Shown here: positions 50,001 through 60,195 of the stretch, piece after piece | Layout: the number at the start of each line of letters is the position of its first letter | Numbering within the stretch: position 1 is the stretch's first letter | Source: Trichomonas vaginalis G3 | Lineage: Eukaryota; Parabasalia; Trichomonadida; Trichomonadidae | NCBI RefSeq assembly: GCF_026262505.1 | Contig: NC_067204.1 | Location: 24,893,300-24,957,299, forward strand | Direction: 5' to 3' | Length of the DNA: 64,000 nt | Position numbers and translations under genes: made by a program | Notes under the pieces: generated by a model | Told to the model about the DNA's origin: nothing | Database searches by the model: none | The model's input: only the letters and a program-made list of their open reading frames with translations

Positions 50001-52853
50001 ATGGTTTACAAAGATGAGATTATCAAGTATAAATTAAAGTATTCGGATAAAAAATCATATTATATTCATACAATAAATGAATGGGCCCAAATAAATCACT
50101 GCGAATTTTTTAATACTTTTGTTTATCAGTGTAATAACATTTCAGACGAACTTGTACTTGAAGCATACAACGATCCAAGAGTATTGAAGATAGAACCAAT
50201 CCAAAATATACAATTACAAAACAGATTTTCTGTTGGTCTATTGCAAAACGGTATCGATAAGGTTCAGAGAATTAACAATATGTATCAAACAGATAGAACA
50301 ATAACAAAAATGGGTATAACTGGCAAAAAGCAAGTAGTTACTATTATTGATACTGTGTTGGATGTCAACCATACATTCTTTTATGATCCATATCATAAAG
50401 TATCATCTTCAATGAACTCACAGCATAGAAAGGTTGTTAAATACTTTAGCTTATTTGATAATCACGATGCAATTAATGGTCATGGTACTCATATAGCAGG
50501 AATTGTTGCAGGAAAAGCATTAGAATCAGACTCAATGCAGTCACTATATAGTGGGGTAGCAGAAGGAGCTAAATTACATGTGATCGATATTGGAAATGAT
50601 AAAAATGAGATAACTGTCACTCCAAACCCCAACACTTTCCAGGAAAATATGAAAGATACTACATCAAAAATACAAACTTCAAGCTGGGGGTTCGATAATA
50701 ATAACCTTTTACGAAATTCATTTGATGAAATTGCGTTCAACAATCAAGATACAGTTTATATTGCATCAGCTGGAAATAGAAAATCAGCCATGTCTGTTTT
50801 CCCACCAGGAAATTCTAAAAACTTTATAACAGTGGGAGCTTTAGCTGATTCAACAGTGAGTTCTTTCACTGATACTGCTGATATATATGTTACGAATGGA
50901 GAAACCAAGATAAAAGTGCTCGATCCACAGAAATTCATGAGCAAATATTCTGGTCCTCAGTATGTTTTAACAGATTTAACTGTTTCTTCTGATTCAGCCT
51001 CCAGAGATACAGCATATGTATGTACACAAAATGAGTGTCCACTAATTCAAGGCCATACGTTTAGAATGATGGTTTCCTTCGCAAAACCAAATTATGAATC
51101 TCCATATCCATTTTTGATTACAGAAACAAAGAGTCAAATTGATATGATAGCTAAATGGACGACACTATCTGTGATTATGGAACCATCCAAAACACGTGAA
51201 CTACAAGTTGCAGATTTTTCTTCTTGGGGACCAACTGAGGAAGGCATACTTAAACCAGAAGTAATAGCTCCAGGAACTAGCATTGTTTCGGCTAAATCTC
51301 TTGGTAAGCATGATTATCATCCATTAATCAACGAAGAAAACCTTGTCAAGCAAGAAGGAACATCAATGGCAGCTCCAATGGTTGCTGGTCTTGCAGCTCT
51401 TATCAAGGATTACTTCTATGATGGCTTTTATCCGACATTATCACCAAAAATTCAACATTCTAAGAATCCTTCTGGATATTTGGTAAAAGCTATGATAATT
51501 AATGGATGCACAAGTACAACAGGCGCTATTGTAGACAACAAATCTGGATTTGGTCTTGTGAATGCTGAAAAATCTTTAGGTTTCGGATCAAACAAAGGAA
51601 TCAGGGTTACAGATAACATTCCGATTGGAAAGAAAAAGCATATATCATCCAAAATCAAAACAGATACAAAACAGGATCTTTCCATTACGATTTCATATGT
51701 CGAGCCTCCTCTTCAGAATTCAAACATTCCATTGAATATCGGCTTGAATCTGATTGTTGAGGATTCGAAAGGTAAATCATATTTTGCAAATGGTTTAGAA
51801 GAAGATCGTGAAGAAGAATTTACAACCAATCATAGAGTTTTTATTCCAAATGCTCCGCCTGATACTTACAAAATCCATGTCTATTCGCAAAATTATATGC
51901 AATCTGTTTCGGTAGCAAAATTTGCGATAGTAATCACAGGCGGATTTAAGCAAGATGACTATTATACCAATCCTGTTTCATTAACATTCTCTGATGAAGA
52001 GAATTGCCCTTCAAACTGCAACTCTGGAACATGCAATTCAGGATTCTGTAGTTGCCCGTATGATAAACGTGGCCTAGCTTGCCAAACTTATATCGCTGAA
52101 GCTCCACCAAATAAAGATTATGTTTACAATGCCTCTTCTAGATATGTAAACTGGATGAGATTAGCAATTACAGATAAGACAAACGTCAGTTTCATTATGT
52201 TTGGTATAGGTGTTAATCCATTAATTGCAATATCAGATTCGAATAATGTTAAACTTGAAGAGGCAAGAACTGCTAAATTCCAATTTTCACTTTCTGCTCA
52301 ACAGACAAGGAAACAAGAGTTTCGTGGTCACTGGCTATATTTTGGGTTCTTTAATCCAAGTGCTACAGAGAGATCAGAGCTTCCAATTCGAATTGAGGCT
52401 GATTTCGCTCCAGGAAGTTTAGTTAACTCTTCATTGCCAGAATATAAACAAAAAGAAGGATCAACTGCGGCTTCGGCTCCAAAATCAGAAAGCCTAGATA
52501 AATATATTGCAATCGTTGCTGTTACTTTCTTTGCAGTTTTAGGCATTGCATTATTAATCATGACAATCGTAATTATTGTTAGAAAGAGGAGAGAAATTGC
52601 CATGATTGAAGATGAGCTAAGTAAAAAGAAACAGCAATCTTCACCTAACTCCAAAAATAATTCCCCACCGAAAACACTTAAGAGAAGTCAAACAAATCGA
52701 GCAAAACCAGCTGAGCCAGAGAATATTGTTGAAGAACGACCTTCTCCTGTTCCTAAATCAGAATCTGTTTCAGCACTTCAAAGAATGCAAGAGAGAAGAA
52801 GAAGACAGTTAGAAAAAGTTACCACTGATTCTGAAAATTCCGAAAGAGATTAA
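50001..52853 (+). CDS. Subtilisin-like serine protease (S8), type I membrane form
   Basis: A 950-residue protease. Catalytic Asp is in VVTIIDTVLDVNH (near residue 117), His in NGHGTHIAGIVAG (near 160) and Ser in GTSMAAPMVAGLAALIKD (near 455); ASAGNRKSAM carries the oxyanion Asn. All catalytic residues are present. After the catalytic domain come a beta-rich region, an EGF-like Cys cluster (about 668-690, CPSNCNSGTCNSGFCSC), a membrane span (near 835-860, VTFFAVLGIALLIMTIVII) and a basic, Ser/Pro-rich cytoplasmic tail. Trichomonad subtilases of this type are surface or secreted virulence-associated proteases. The start at ATG 50,001 gives no signal peptide, and an in-frame stop 13 bases upstream separates an N-terminal frame, so this copy may lack its signal peptide. 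Confidence 0.85.
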   Translation: MVYKDEIIKYKLKYSDKKSYYIHTINEWAQINHCEFFNTFVYQCNNISDELVLEAYNDPRVLKIEPIQNIQLQNRFSVGLLQNGIDKVQRINNMYQTDRTITKMGITGKKQVVTIIDTVLDVNHTFFYDPYHKVSSSMNSQHRKVVKYFSLFDNHDAINGHGTHIAGIVAGKALESDSMQSLYSGVAEGAKLHVIDIGNDKNEITVTPNPNTFQENMKDTTSKIQTSSWGFDNNNLLRNSFDEIAFNNQDTVYIASAGNRKSAMSVFPPGNSKNFITVGALADSTVSSFTDTADIYVTNGETKIKVLDPQKFMSKYSGPQYVLTDLTVSSDSASRDTAYVCTQNECPLIQGHTFRMMVSFAKPNYESPYPFLITETKSQIDMIAKWTTLSVIMEPSKTRELQVADFSSWGPTEEGILKPEVIAPGTSIVSAKSLGKHDYHPLINEENLVKQEGTSMAAPMVAGLAALIKDYFYDGFYPTLSPKIQHSKNPSGYLVKAMIINGCTSTTGAIVDNKSGFGLVNAEKSLGFGSNKGIRVTDNIPIGKKKHISSKIKTDTKQDLSITISYVEPPLQNSNIPLNIGLNLIVEDSKGKSYFANGLEEDREEEFTTNHRVFIPNAPPDTYKIHVYSQNYMQSVSVAKFAIVITGGFKQDDYYTNPVSLTFSDEENCPSNCNSGTCNSGFCSCPYDKRGLACQTYIAEAPPNKDYVYNASSRYVNWMRLAITDKTNVSFIMFGIGVNPLIAISDSNNVKLEEARTAKFQFSLSAQQTRKQEFRGHWLYFGFFNPSATERSELPIRIEADFAPGSLVNSSLPEYKQKEGSTAASAPKSESLDKYIAIVAVTFFAVLGIALLIMTIVIIVRKRREIAMIEDELSKKKQQSSPNSKNNSPPKTLKRSQTNRAKPAEPENIVEERPSPVPKSESVSALQRMQERRRRQLEKVTTDSENSERD

Positions 52854-53519
52854 CGGTGTCATTATTTGTTTATAAATATTATGTTTAATAAAGATAATGA
52901 AAATATATTCTTTAAAAAAAGCCACAAATAATGTTTTATAGAATGTATATCTGTTTTGTAATAAGATGGAAATAAGTTAAATCAAAAAGATCAATAATAA
53001 AAAAATGAATGCTATAATCTGATACTGTTATCGGTTGATTTAAGAGCGTTATTAACTTTGTTTCAATTGTTACATAGATTTACATAACTGTTACTGTCTC
53101 TTAAGAGTTTTTAAGAAAACAATTGAAGAATTTTTATTGCAAATGACAATTAAACTTGATATTTCAATTTGAACACTATGTCCAAATCTTTATCCATAAT
53201 CTGGGGAGGAGTGATTGAATTTGATACTGACTTTGAATGGTTAAAAAGTGACACTAGCATAACCACAATCTTTTGAAAAAATAAAGTATTAATTTCGAAT
53301 AGTGCAAATTAACTATATAGATTTCATATATGATGGCGATGATCCAAAATAAATTGAATTGCTTTTTGTAAAAATGAGAAGTTTTTACATCATAATGTTT
53401 AAACGAAATAACTTTATTATGATCTTAAATATTGAATTAACAAAATCAATTGATTTGAGAAACGAACCCCCTCTCAAAATCGCCGATTAGTAATTTTTGA
53501 AACAAATAACTTTTTTTTG
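52854..53519. other. Intergenic spacer
   Basis: About 665 bp of AT-rich DNA; no gene, repeat or RNA recognised. Confidence 0.5.
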
Positions 53520-55943
53520 ATGACTCAAGAACGAGCTAGCAGTGTTTATGTCGTCCCACCAGGTGGCGCTTGGAATGAGCGTAACCCGACTTTTTCCCGC
53601 ACCGTCCATGAGCTCTTCAAAAAGCAATGGCTTATAAAACTCAGACATAAAGCGTCTATCATTGAATTTATTATTGCCTTAGTTATTTATATTGCTCTTT
53701 ACCCAGTTTGGAAGCTAGCCAGGACAACAGTCAAGGGCGTAGAAACACCAAACATCACATATTCGAATCCTCAAATAGAAATTGCCAAATTTTTGAATGC
53801 AGTTATGGGACAGCCAACTCTTGTTGCTATACCTGATGTCCAAGAAGTTCGTGATTTAATCAATTCAACAGGACTTGAAACTGCCCTACCGAGGCTGAAC
53901 GTAACTTCCAAGTTCCAGTATGTCAATTCTACATCAGAAATGGAGAAATTGATTTATGCATCAAAAGCTAACGGTCTTGGCATAAGATGGCTGAATTATG
54001 ACAAAAAAGAGAACGATACATGGCTTTTAAAGCCAAAGTTCGAGGTCTATCGTCAAAGCTTTGGACCAGATGCTGATGCAGCCATTACACTTTTACTTGA
54101 ATCATCCTGTATCCAGAAATATCTTTCAACACCTACAAATTCAGACTTTTCACTTCGAACGAATTCAATTAATATGCTTACTATGAATCTTACTACCCAA
54201 GGCTATGCCAAACCTTCACAAGAATCAGAGTTCGATGTTTCTATTGCTGTTGCATTCTTTGCAATTCTTCCGATTGTACTTGCAACAATGCCAGATGTCC
54301 AAACCATTCTAGAAGAGAAGGATTCCAAAGTTATGTCACTTACTTTCTTGATGGGATGCAGTGAATTAGCTTATTGGCTGTCAAACTTCTTAACTCAGTT
54401 CATTCTTTCATTTATACCTTACATTGGCTTTTGTGCGATGCTTTCATATGGTTTTATGATGACACATACCGATTTCACCCTCTTATTAGTTTTATCTTTG
54501 TTATTTATCATTTCACATATCTTTTTCCAGCTTTGGATCTTAACATTCATTAAGAAAGCAAGTGCTGGACGTGCTTTAACTGTCATTTGGATTGTTTTCA
54601 CATTATTCTTCTCATATCTCCACATGTTTTTCACTCTTTCAGATAACACAGATGCCGGAGCACTTAAACATGTCTTCTCCATTGTTCCTTTATCCGCATA
54701 TCAAATGGTTCTCATGAGCGCCTACAATCTTGAGTATACACACAAGCAAGCAATGACGTGGACACACATGGGCAAAGATTCTAAATACGCGGCATGGATG
54801 GGATTGATGTGGCTTTTAATTGATTGCGTTTTATATCTTTTCTTATTCTTTTTGTTCAATCTTTGTATGTCAAGACCATTCTGCACTCCTCCTTTGAAAT
54901 GGTCTGAGCTCTTCAAGATATCTGCTTGGAAGAGAATGATGAATAGCGGAGAGATACAAACATCAAAAGTCAATGCAGAAGTAAGTGAATTTGTCAGGGT
55001 AAAAGGACTGAAGAAAGTGTTCAAAGCACAAGGAAAAGAAGTCACTGCACTTGATAATGTTGACTTTTACATCAATCGTGGAGAAGTCATTGTAATGATT
55101 GGTCCAAATGGTGCTGGCAAATCAACACTTATTAATATTTTGGCAGGAGCGATTGAACCTGATGAAGGAAAGATTAATATTCTTGGAGGAAATGAGACCG
55201 ACAGATTTAAAGAAATGCAGCATTATTTGGGAGTTTGTTTCCAAGGAAATGTTATTATTAATTTATTGAGTGTTCGCGAGCATTTGTATTTGTTTGGAGC
55301 ATTTAGAGGAGTTCCAAGAGATCAGATCGACCAAGCTGTCGAATTCTTTGGTTCTCAGCTCCAATTAACACATATGATGGATAACAGAGCAGGAGATTTA
55401 TCTGGTGGACAAAAGAGAAAACTTTGCATCGCTATGTCATTATTAGGAAATCCTCCTTTAGTTATTATGGATGAACCAACAGCAGGTGTCGATGTACAGG
55501 CAAGACAATTGATTTGGAAGATGATTTCTTCTCTTAAGGATACTACTTCGATTATTACATCACATGCTTTGGAAGAAGCAGAAGCTGTTTCTTCAAGATT
55601 GTTTATTGCATCAAGTGGTCAATTGAAGTTCTGTGGAACATCAACTGAATTAAGACATGAACACAAATGCGGTTATGTTTTGGGAGTTGTACCAAATGAT
55701 GGCGTTGATTGCAAGGAAATCGCGGAATTTGTTAAGTCAATAATTCCAGAAGCAGTTGTTAGTGAAGAAAGAGATGATATTTTGACTTTCCCTGTTTGTG
55801 ATGAAATTCCAAAGTTACTCCACGCTTTGAATGATAAAAAAGATCAAATTGGTCTGAAGACTTATTCTTTGTCTGTGGAACAACTTGAAGATATGCTACT
55901 TAAGTTAATCCAGGCAGATGAAGCTAAAGTTCAAACTCATTAA
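53520..55943 (+). CDS. ABCA-type ABC half transporter
   Basis: An 807-residue protein from the ATG at 53,520. It starts with a basic N-terminus and one membrane span (IIEFIIALVIYIALYPVW), a large extracellular loop (about residues 70-240), and a cluster of five membrane spans (about 245-460, ABC2-type). The ATPase domain follows: Walker A GPNGAGKSTLIN near residue 528, signature LSGGQKRKLCIAMSLLG near 625, Walker B LVIMDEPTAGVD near 645 and the H-loop SHALEEAE. All motifs are intact. The order (membrane domain then ATPase) and the ABCA motif set place it in subfamily A, which moves lipids. Most animal ABCA proteins have two halves; half-size members are usual in protists and presumably dimerise. 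Confidence 0.92.
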   Translation: MTQERASSVYVVPPGGAWNERNPTFSRTVHELFKKQWLIKLRHKASIIEFIIALVIYIALYPVWKLARTTVKGVETPNITYSNPQIEIAKFLNAVMGQPTLVAIPDVQEVRDLINSTGLETALPRLNVTSKFQYVNSTSEMEKLIYASKANGLGIRWLNYDKKENDTWLLKPKFEVYRQSFGPDADAAITLLLESSCIQKYLSTPTNSDFSLRTNSINMLTMNLTTQGYAKPSQESEFDVSIAVAFFAILPIVLATMPDVQTILEEKDSKVMSLTFLMGCSELAYWLSNFLTQFILSFIPYIGFCAMLSYGFMMTHTDFTLLLVLSLLFIISHIFFQLWILTFIKKASAGRALTVIWIVFTLFFSYLHMFFTLSDNTDAGALKHVFSIVPLSAYQMVLMSAYNLEYTHKQAMTWTHMGKDSKYAAWMGLMWLLIDCVLYLFLFFLFNLCMSRPFCTPPLKWSELFKISAWKRMMNSGEIQTSKVNAEVSEFVRVKGLKKVFKAQGKEVTALDNVDFYINRGEVIVMIGPNGAGKSTLINILAGAIEPDEGKINILGGNETDRFKEMQHYLGVCFQGNVIINLLSVREHLYLFGAFRGVPRDQIDQAVEFFGSQLQLTHMMDNRAGDLSGGQKRKLCIAMSLLGNPPLVIMDEPTAGVDVQARQLIWKMISSLKDTTSIITSHALEEAEAVSSRLFIASSGQLKFCGTSTELRHEHKCGYVLGVVPNDGVDCKEIAEFVKSIIPEAVVSEERDDILTFPVCDEIPKLLHALNDKKDQIGLKTYSLSVEQLEDMLLKLIQADEAKVQTH

Positions 55944-55981
55944 TTCTATCTTATATACATTGTGTTATATTGATAATTTCC

Positions 55982-57262
55982 TATATACCCATATTTTTCT
56001 AACTTTTACCACCCCTCTAAGGTTGGGGAAACCGCCTATCGTTGGGATAAGCTATTAAATGTCACCTCCTAAGCAACTTTCCGGGATTGTTGCCTAGTGT
56101 AGTGGAACTTATTGTCAAATTGGATATATTTGCTCAGGTTCGATTGCCTATAGGCTATTTTTTTCCTTTTTTGCTCCTTGAAAATTTGATTGTCCTTTAT
56201 TTGATTTGCTTCACATTCTAAATCTTCTGCATATATACTATCTTTGTATTTATCTATTTTTTAAAAATCTTTAGGAATGCGGAATTGAATTTTATTCAAA
56301 ATATTAAAAAGCCAATACAAATGTAAATAATTGTTTTATGGATAATATAGATTCTAAAATAACTCTTTATTTTGATTTAATTATAGGATCCTAATTTTTT
56401 TTCTAAAAATAAACTTCAAAGCAAACTATAAACTTTCTTATTATCAATAACCACTTTTAAAAACTATTTTTGCATATTGTTTTACGTAAATTTTATTTTC
56501 ATGTTGTTTTCATCTAAAATGGATAAATTTTCAAAAAAATAATATTGATTTACGAAATTCATTTTGAAAGTGAAATAGCATTGTAATTATTAAAGTATAT
56601 GAATAATATATAAAAATTTAGTGAATAATATAAGTAGATTTTTAGTTTATAAAACAAATATGAGCATAATGATAAGAAACTTTTACCTGCAATTTTGATA
56701 TTGCGTAAGTATGTAGTATTTGTGATATCTATAACATCGGCTTAATCAAAATCTTGTATTTCTTCTGAGCTTTTGAGAAAATGCAATTGCAATGAGTAAG
56801 ATTTCGACGTTTTTGGTAAATTAAGAGCTGAGCTTTATGAATTTAGTTCATATATGCCTGTAGTTTGTTGCGTAGATATCATTTTTGGCGCAAGTTCTTT
56901 CAACATGGAGATGATAAATGAATCTTTTGAGAACTTTATGGGTATTCGCACCCGTAAAGAGGTCCTACGAGGAAAGATGATCCAGACTACATGGATATAT
57001 GGATTACCTAAAAAGATCCAATGATTTCCACATATTCATGTGTATATGCGATAAAATGAGCGCCAAAAAAGGCAAAAAAATAGACTTTTTGTTGGATTTG
57101 CTTACTGGATCACAAACCTATTTATGATCCGAGACTCTTTTTAGTCAGAGATGTGAAGTCCTTTCTAGGTAAGCGAGCTATTCTTCCATAAAAAAATATA
57201 ATAATCGTTTTTCTCACAAATACCTGAGGGGGTGGTAAAAGTTAGAAAAATCTGGGTATATA
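55982..57262. mobile_element. 1.28-kb inverted-repeat DNA element with an internal tRNA-like module
   Basis: Inverted ends of about 38-40 bp: TATATACCCATATTTTTCTA continuing with ACTTTTACCACCCC on the left, and its complement (GGGTGGTAAAAGTTAGAAAA, then GGGTATATA) on the right, with about five mismatches. No target duplication is seen beyond a possible TA inside the ends. The body has no coding frame. A tRNA-like module lies at about 56,088-56,164. The phrase CCTATCGTTGG near the left end also occurs at 13.9 and 17.6 kb. It starts 38 bp after the ABC transporter stop codon. Non-autonomous by content. Confidence 0.75.
56088..56164 (+). other. tRNA-like Pol III module inside the 1.28-kb element
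   Basis: A-box-like TAGTGTAGTGG (56,095-56,105; 10 of 11 consensus positions), B-box-like GGTTCGATTGC (56,137-56,147) at tRNA spacing, partial acceptor pairing (GCCTA near 56,092 with TAGGC near 56,151) and a run of seven T (56,158-56,164) that would stop RNA polymerase III. This is the architecture of a tRNA-derived SINE promoter or a degenerate tRNA. I cannot assign an anticodon. Confidence 0.5.
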
Positions 57263-57379
57263 AATAAAATCTTATCTTTATATTTTTTTTTCCCATATGC
57301 AACTGTTGCTATTCTTTATCAATGGATTTGATTTTTAATAATGGTCAACTCCAAAAGTTTGCGATTGAAGGAAAAAGTG

Positions 57380-57600
57380 ACGCATTTGAATGAAATTCAA
57401 ATGCGTTAATTTTTAGTAAAATCAGCATTCTAGGAAAAGGTGAACATTTTTTGAATAAAAATCGATTTTGAGATCGATTTTTCATTCAAAAAATGGCACG
57501 TTTTCCGAAAATTTTCAAATACGCAAAAAATGTGGAAATTCATTTTTAAATAATCGTTTTTGCGCATTTTTTGGACCCTGTGAAAACCCTTTTTATACAT
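57380..57600. repeat. Cluster of imperfect palindromes
   Basis: Three successive hairpin-forming inverted repeats: ACGCATTTGAAT pairing around 57,380-57,406; CATTTTTTGAATAAAAATCG pairing with its complement around 57,445-57,495 (extended by GGAAAA/TTTTCC); and a third between ACGCAAAAAATG near 57,521 and TTTTTGCGCATTTTTT near 57,567. The remainder of 57,263-57,937 has no gene. Confidence 0.65.
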
Positions 57601-57937
57601 ATATATATAGTTTAGTTTAGAATTACCACTTACTGACATCCTCTATTGATATATTATGCATCAATGAAGACTTGCCTGATAAAATACATAGAGTGAATAG
57701 ATGCTTATAATTTCAACCTGTGAGAAGACGTCAGAAAATTGTATCTGCGCCGTTAATTTTAATTTGTGATCTACATCGACCTTAAAATTGTTGAGTTGAA
57801 ATTTTCAAGTTGATGTAATTCCTATTTTGTGACGTCAACGGTTGAATAAAACTTTTAAAAATATTTTTCATAAAATTGTATTATAAAAGGGTTTGTGAAT
57901 GAAAAAAATCAATGTCGATGCAAATAGAATAAATTTA

Positions 57938-58312
57938 TTACTTTTTACTTGTTAACAAAAAAGATACAAAATATCTGCATGAAATTATTGAGCAAATTTT
58001 ATTTTCTTTGATTCGGACATACAATATTATAATATCTCCTTCACATGGACTTAATCCAATGAACTTTAAGTCATTAGAAAATGGATCCGTTGAAATACTT
58101 GAATTATAAACAAATCCACCATTTATACTCGAAGCTGAATATTCATCAACATTACATCGATATATATGAATCTGTCCTCCATCATATGAATAAAATAATG
58201 ATCCTTTATTATCCTTTATATTTTTTTTTGAAAACTGAATTAAAGGCCGCCTCAACAAAGTGACTTCACTTGAAATCCAAATATCGTATTTAAGAGTTCT
58301 AATATAAAACAC
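57938..58312 (-). pseudogene. Fragment of a possible surface-protein gene
   Basis: A 124-codon frame with SLFYSYDGGQIHIYRCNVDEYSA and SINGGFVYNSSIS, resembling the beta-helix, polymorphic-membrane-protein-like families that are numerous in trichomonads. It is short, has no signal peptide or membrane anchor and no clear start context, so I read it as a fragment. Alternative: chance open frame. Nothing else flanks it in the same frame. Confidence 0.3.
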
Positions 58313-60195
58313 TACTACTAATAATAATAATCACATTAATAAAAATGAGATATAATGAAATTTGTTGAAATCTTTTTATCTTGAGTTTTATAATAAGCAT
58401 CATAAGAGTAACAATATAAAATACTTACAAAAATATTTATATTGGCAACAATAAATATATCATATGTGAAAATCAATTATCTATTATTTCTTTATCCCCA
58501 TTAAGATGCATTAATAATAGTCATACTGAATATACATGAATAGTATATTACAAACATCATAGAATTATCGCATTAAATCATAATTTTTTTTGCAATCAGA
58601 ATCTCTTGGATTTGTAAAATTTAAAATAATATAACAAATATATTGTGTATACATTATGTAATGTTATAGTAAAGTTAAAAGTTGTAAAAAATAAAATTGT
58701 TTAAGGGTTGACCGACCTAAATTGAGAGGACGTAATCCTCCCGATTTTTTCATTTTCAGCTTTGGTAAAATACCCTCGAAAACTCAAAAAAATTGACTTG
58801 TGTCCATTTAAAAGGGTTCGTCGAGAGGTGTTAAATTATTGATTTTCAGGATCGTAACTCATAATTTTTTACAATCATATTAAAATTATGCGAGAAAACA
58901 AGCAAAAATATTCGTTATTTTAGTATCAAATACTACACATCCTAGATTGCAATATATTTTAGCACGTAAAATTCCAAAATTTACCGTAATTGAATAAAAT
59001 TTACAATAAACATCAATCCATTCTAGAGTTTGCATATTGTTAATGATTTCCATACTATTTGTTTGCAGACTGTTCTATTGTTAACCGCGATTGTCTAAAT
59101 CAATTTCATATAATTAAAATTTACAAATCCCATGCGATTATTATTTCTTGTCTGCAAAACACCTGTGCAACCTCTTTAAATGTAGTTGCTTCAAACTATT
59201 AAAATACCAAATTTATTTATTTTATTCCCAAGAATGAAATACATTGACTAGAATTCTCGCAGTAAGCGTTATAAATATTGAGAAATATTGTGAAATAAAT
59301 GTCTTGTTTACTAATTTGTTCGATTATTTTTAATATTTTTTTCCATTATGTTGAAAAATCAAAAGAATTTTTATTATTTTTAAATTACTAGGAGTATTAA
59401 TGAAAATTTTAATCTCCTATTTTATACAAAGAATGGAAACTGGATGGTGAATCATTAAATATCTGAAATTCGCGCGCATCAGCTTCGATATTATAACTCA
59501 GTTGTTAAAATCAATGCTAGCAAATATTTAGACACCAACTAAACTTGGTTCATTTCTGATGCATATTTCTTTTTTTACTTTTTTCCAATTGAAATCGAAT
59601 TTTACAAAACTGTTTTTTGATGATAATTTCTACAAAAATAGAATTAACATTCATTTGCTAAGATAAACAATGTCAAATTTTTAAAAATTAACGAAATCGT
59701 TCGTATCTTTTCAGGAAGGTATGTCGGCGAAAAAAATTCGTATACCAAATCAAATAACATCATATGAAGATATTATTAATTGTACGTATTCCGATTTTTG
59801 AGCAACTTTAGAAATCGATTTCAAGATTTTGGCAATTTGATCATTTATTAAATTAGTACATATGTAATAAAATGATATTCTGTTGCATGCTAAGTTCGGT
59901 CAAAATGTAAACCTCTCAATTTTATCGTCGGGGGAAGTAACTCAATTCCTTCAAAATTATTCTTTAAATATTGAATTTAAAGTTATTTAATTTGGATTAT
60001 AAATAAATAGGCTAATACAATATTTAAAAATGAGAAAAAATAACTTTTCAAAGAACTTTTCATAATCTCAAAGAAAATTTTTTATTCAATAATTATATAA
60101 ATTAATTAACATTCATAATGAAATTGGATTTTTTTTATAAAAAATTGGTCCTACTTAACTTTTTGAGAGAATTTGGCTTTCTCGTAAACGAAAAA
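58313..60195. other. Gene-free AT-rich region
   Basis: About 1.9 kb without a supported gene. At 58,706-58,717 GTTGACCGACCT occurs, and its complement is at 63,929-63,940; a nearby TCGAAAACTCAAAAAAATTG (58,775) has a similar inverted relative at the right edge of the window. These could be members of one dispersed repeat in opposite orientation. No RNA gene recognised. Confidence 0.4.
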
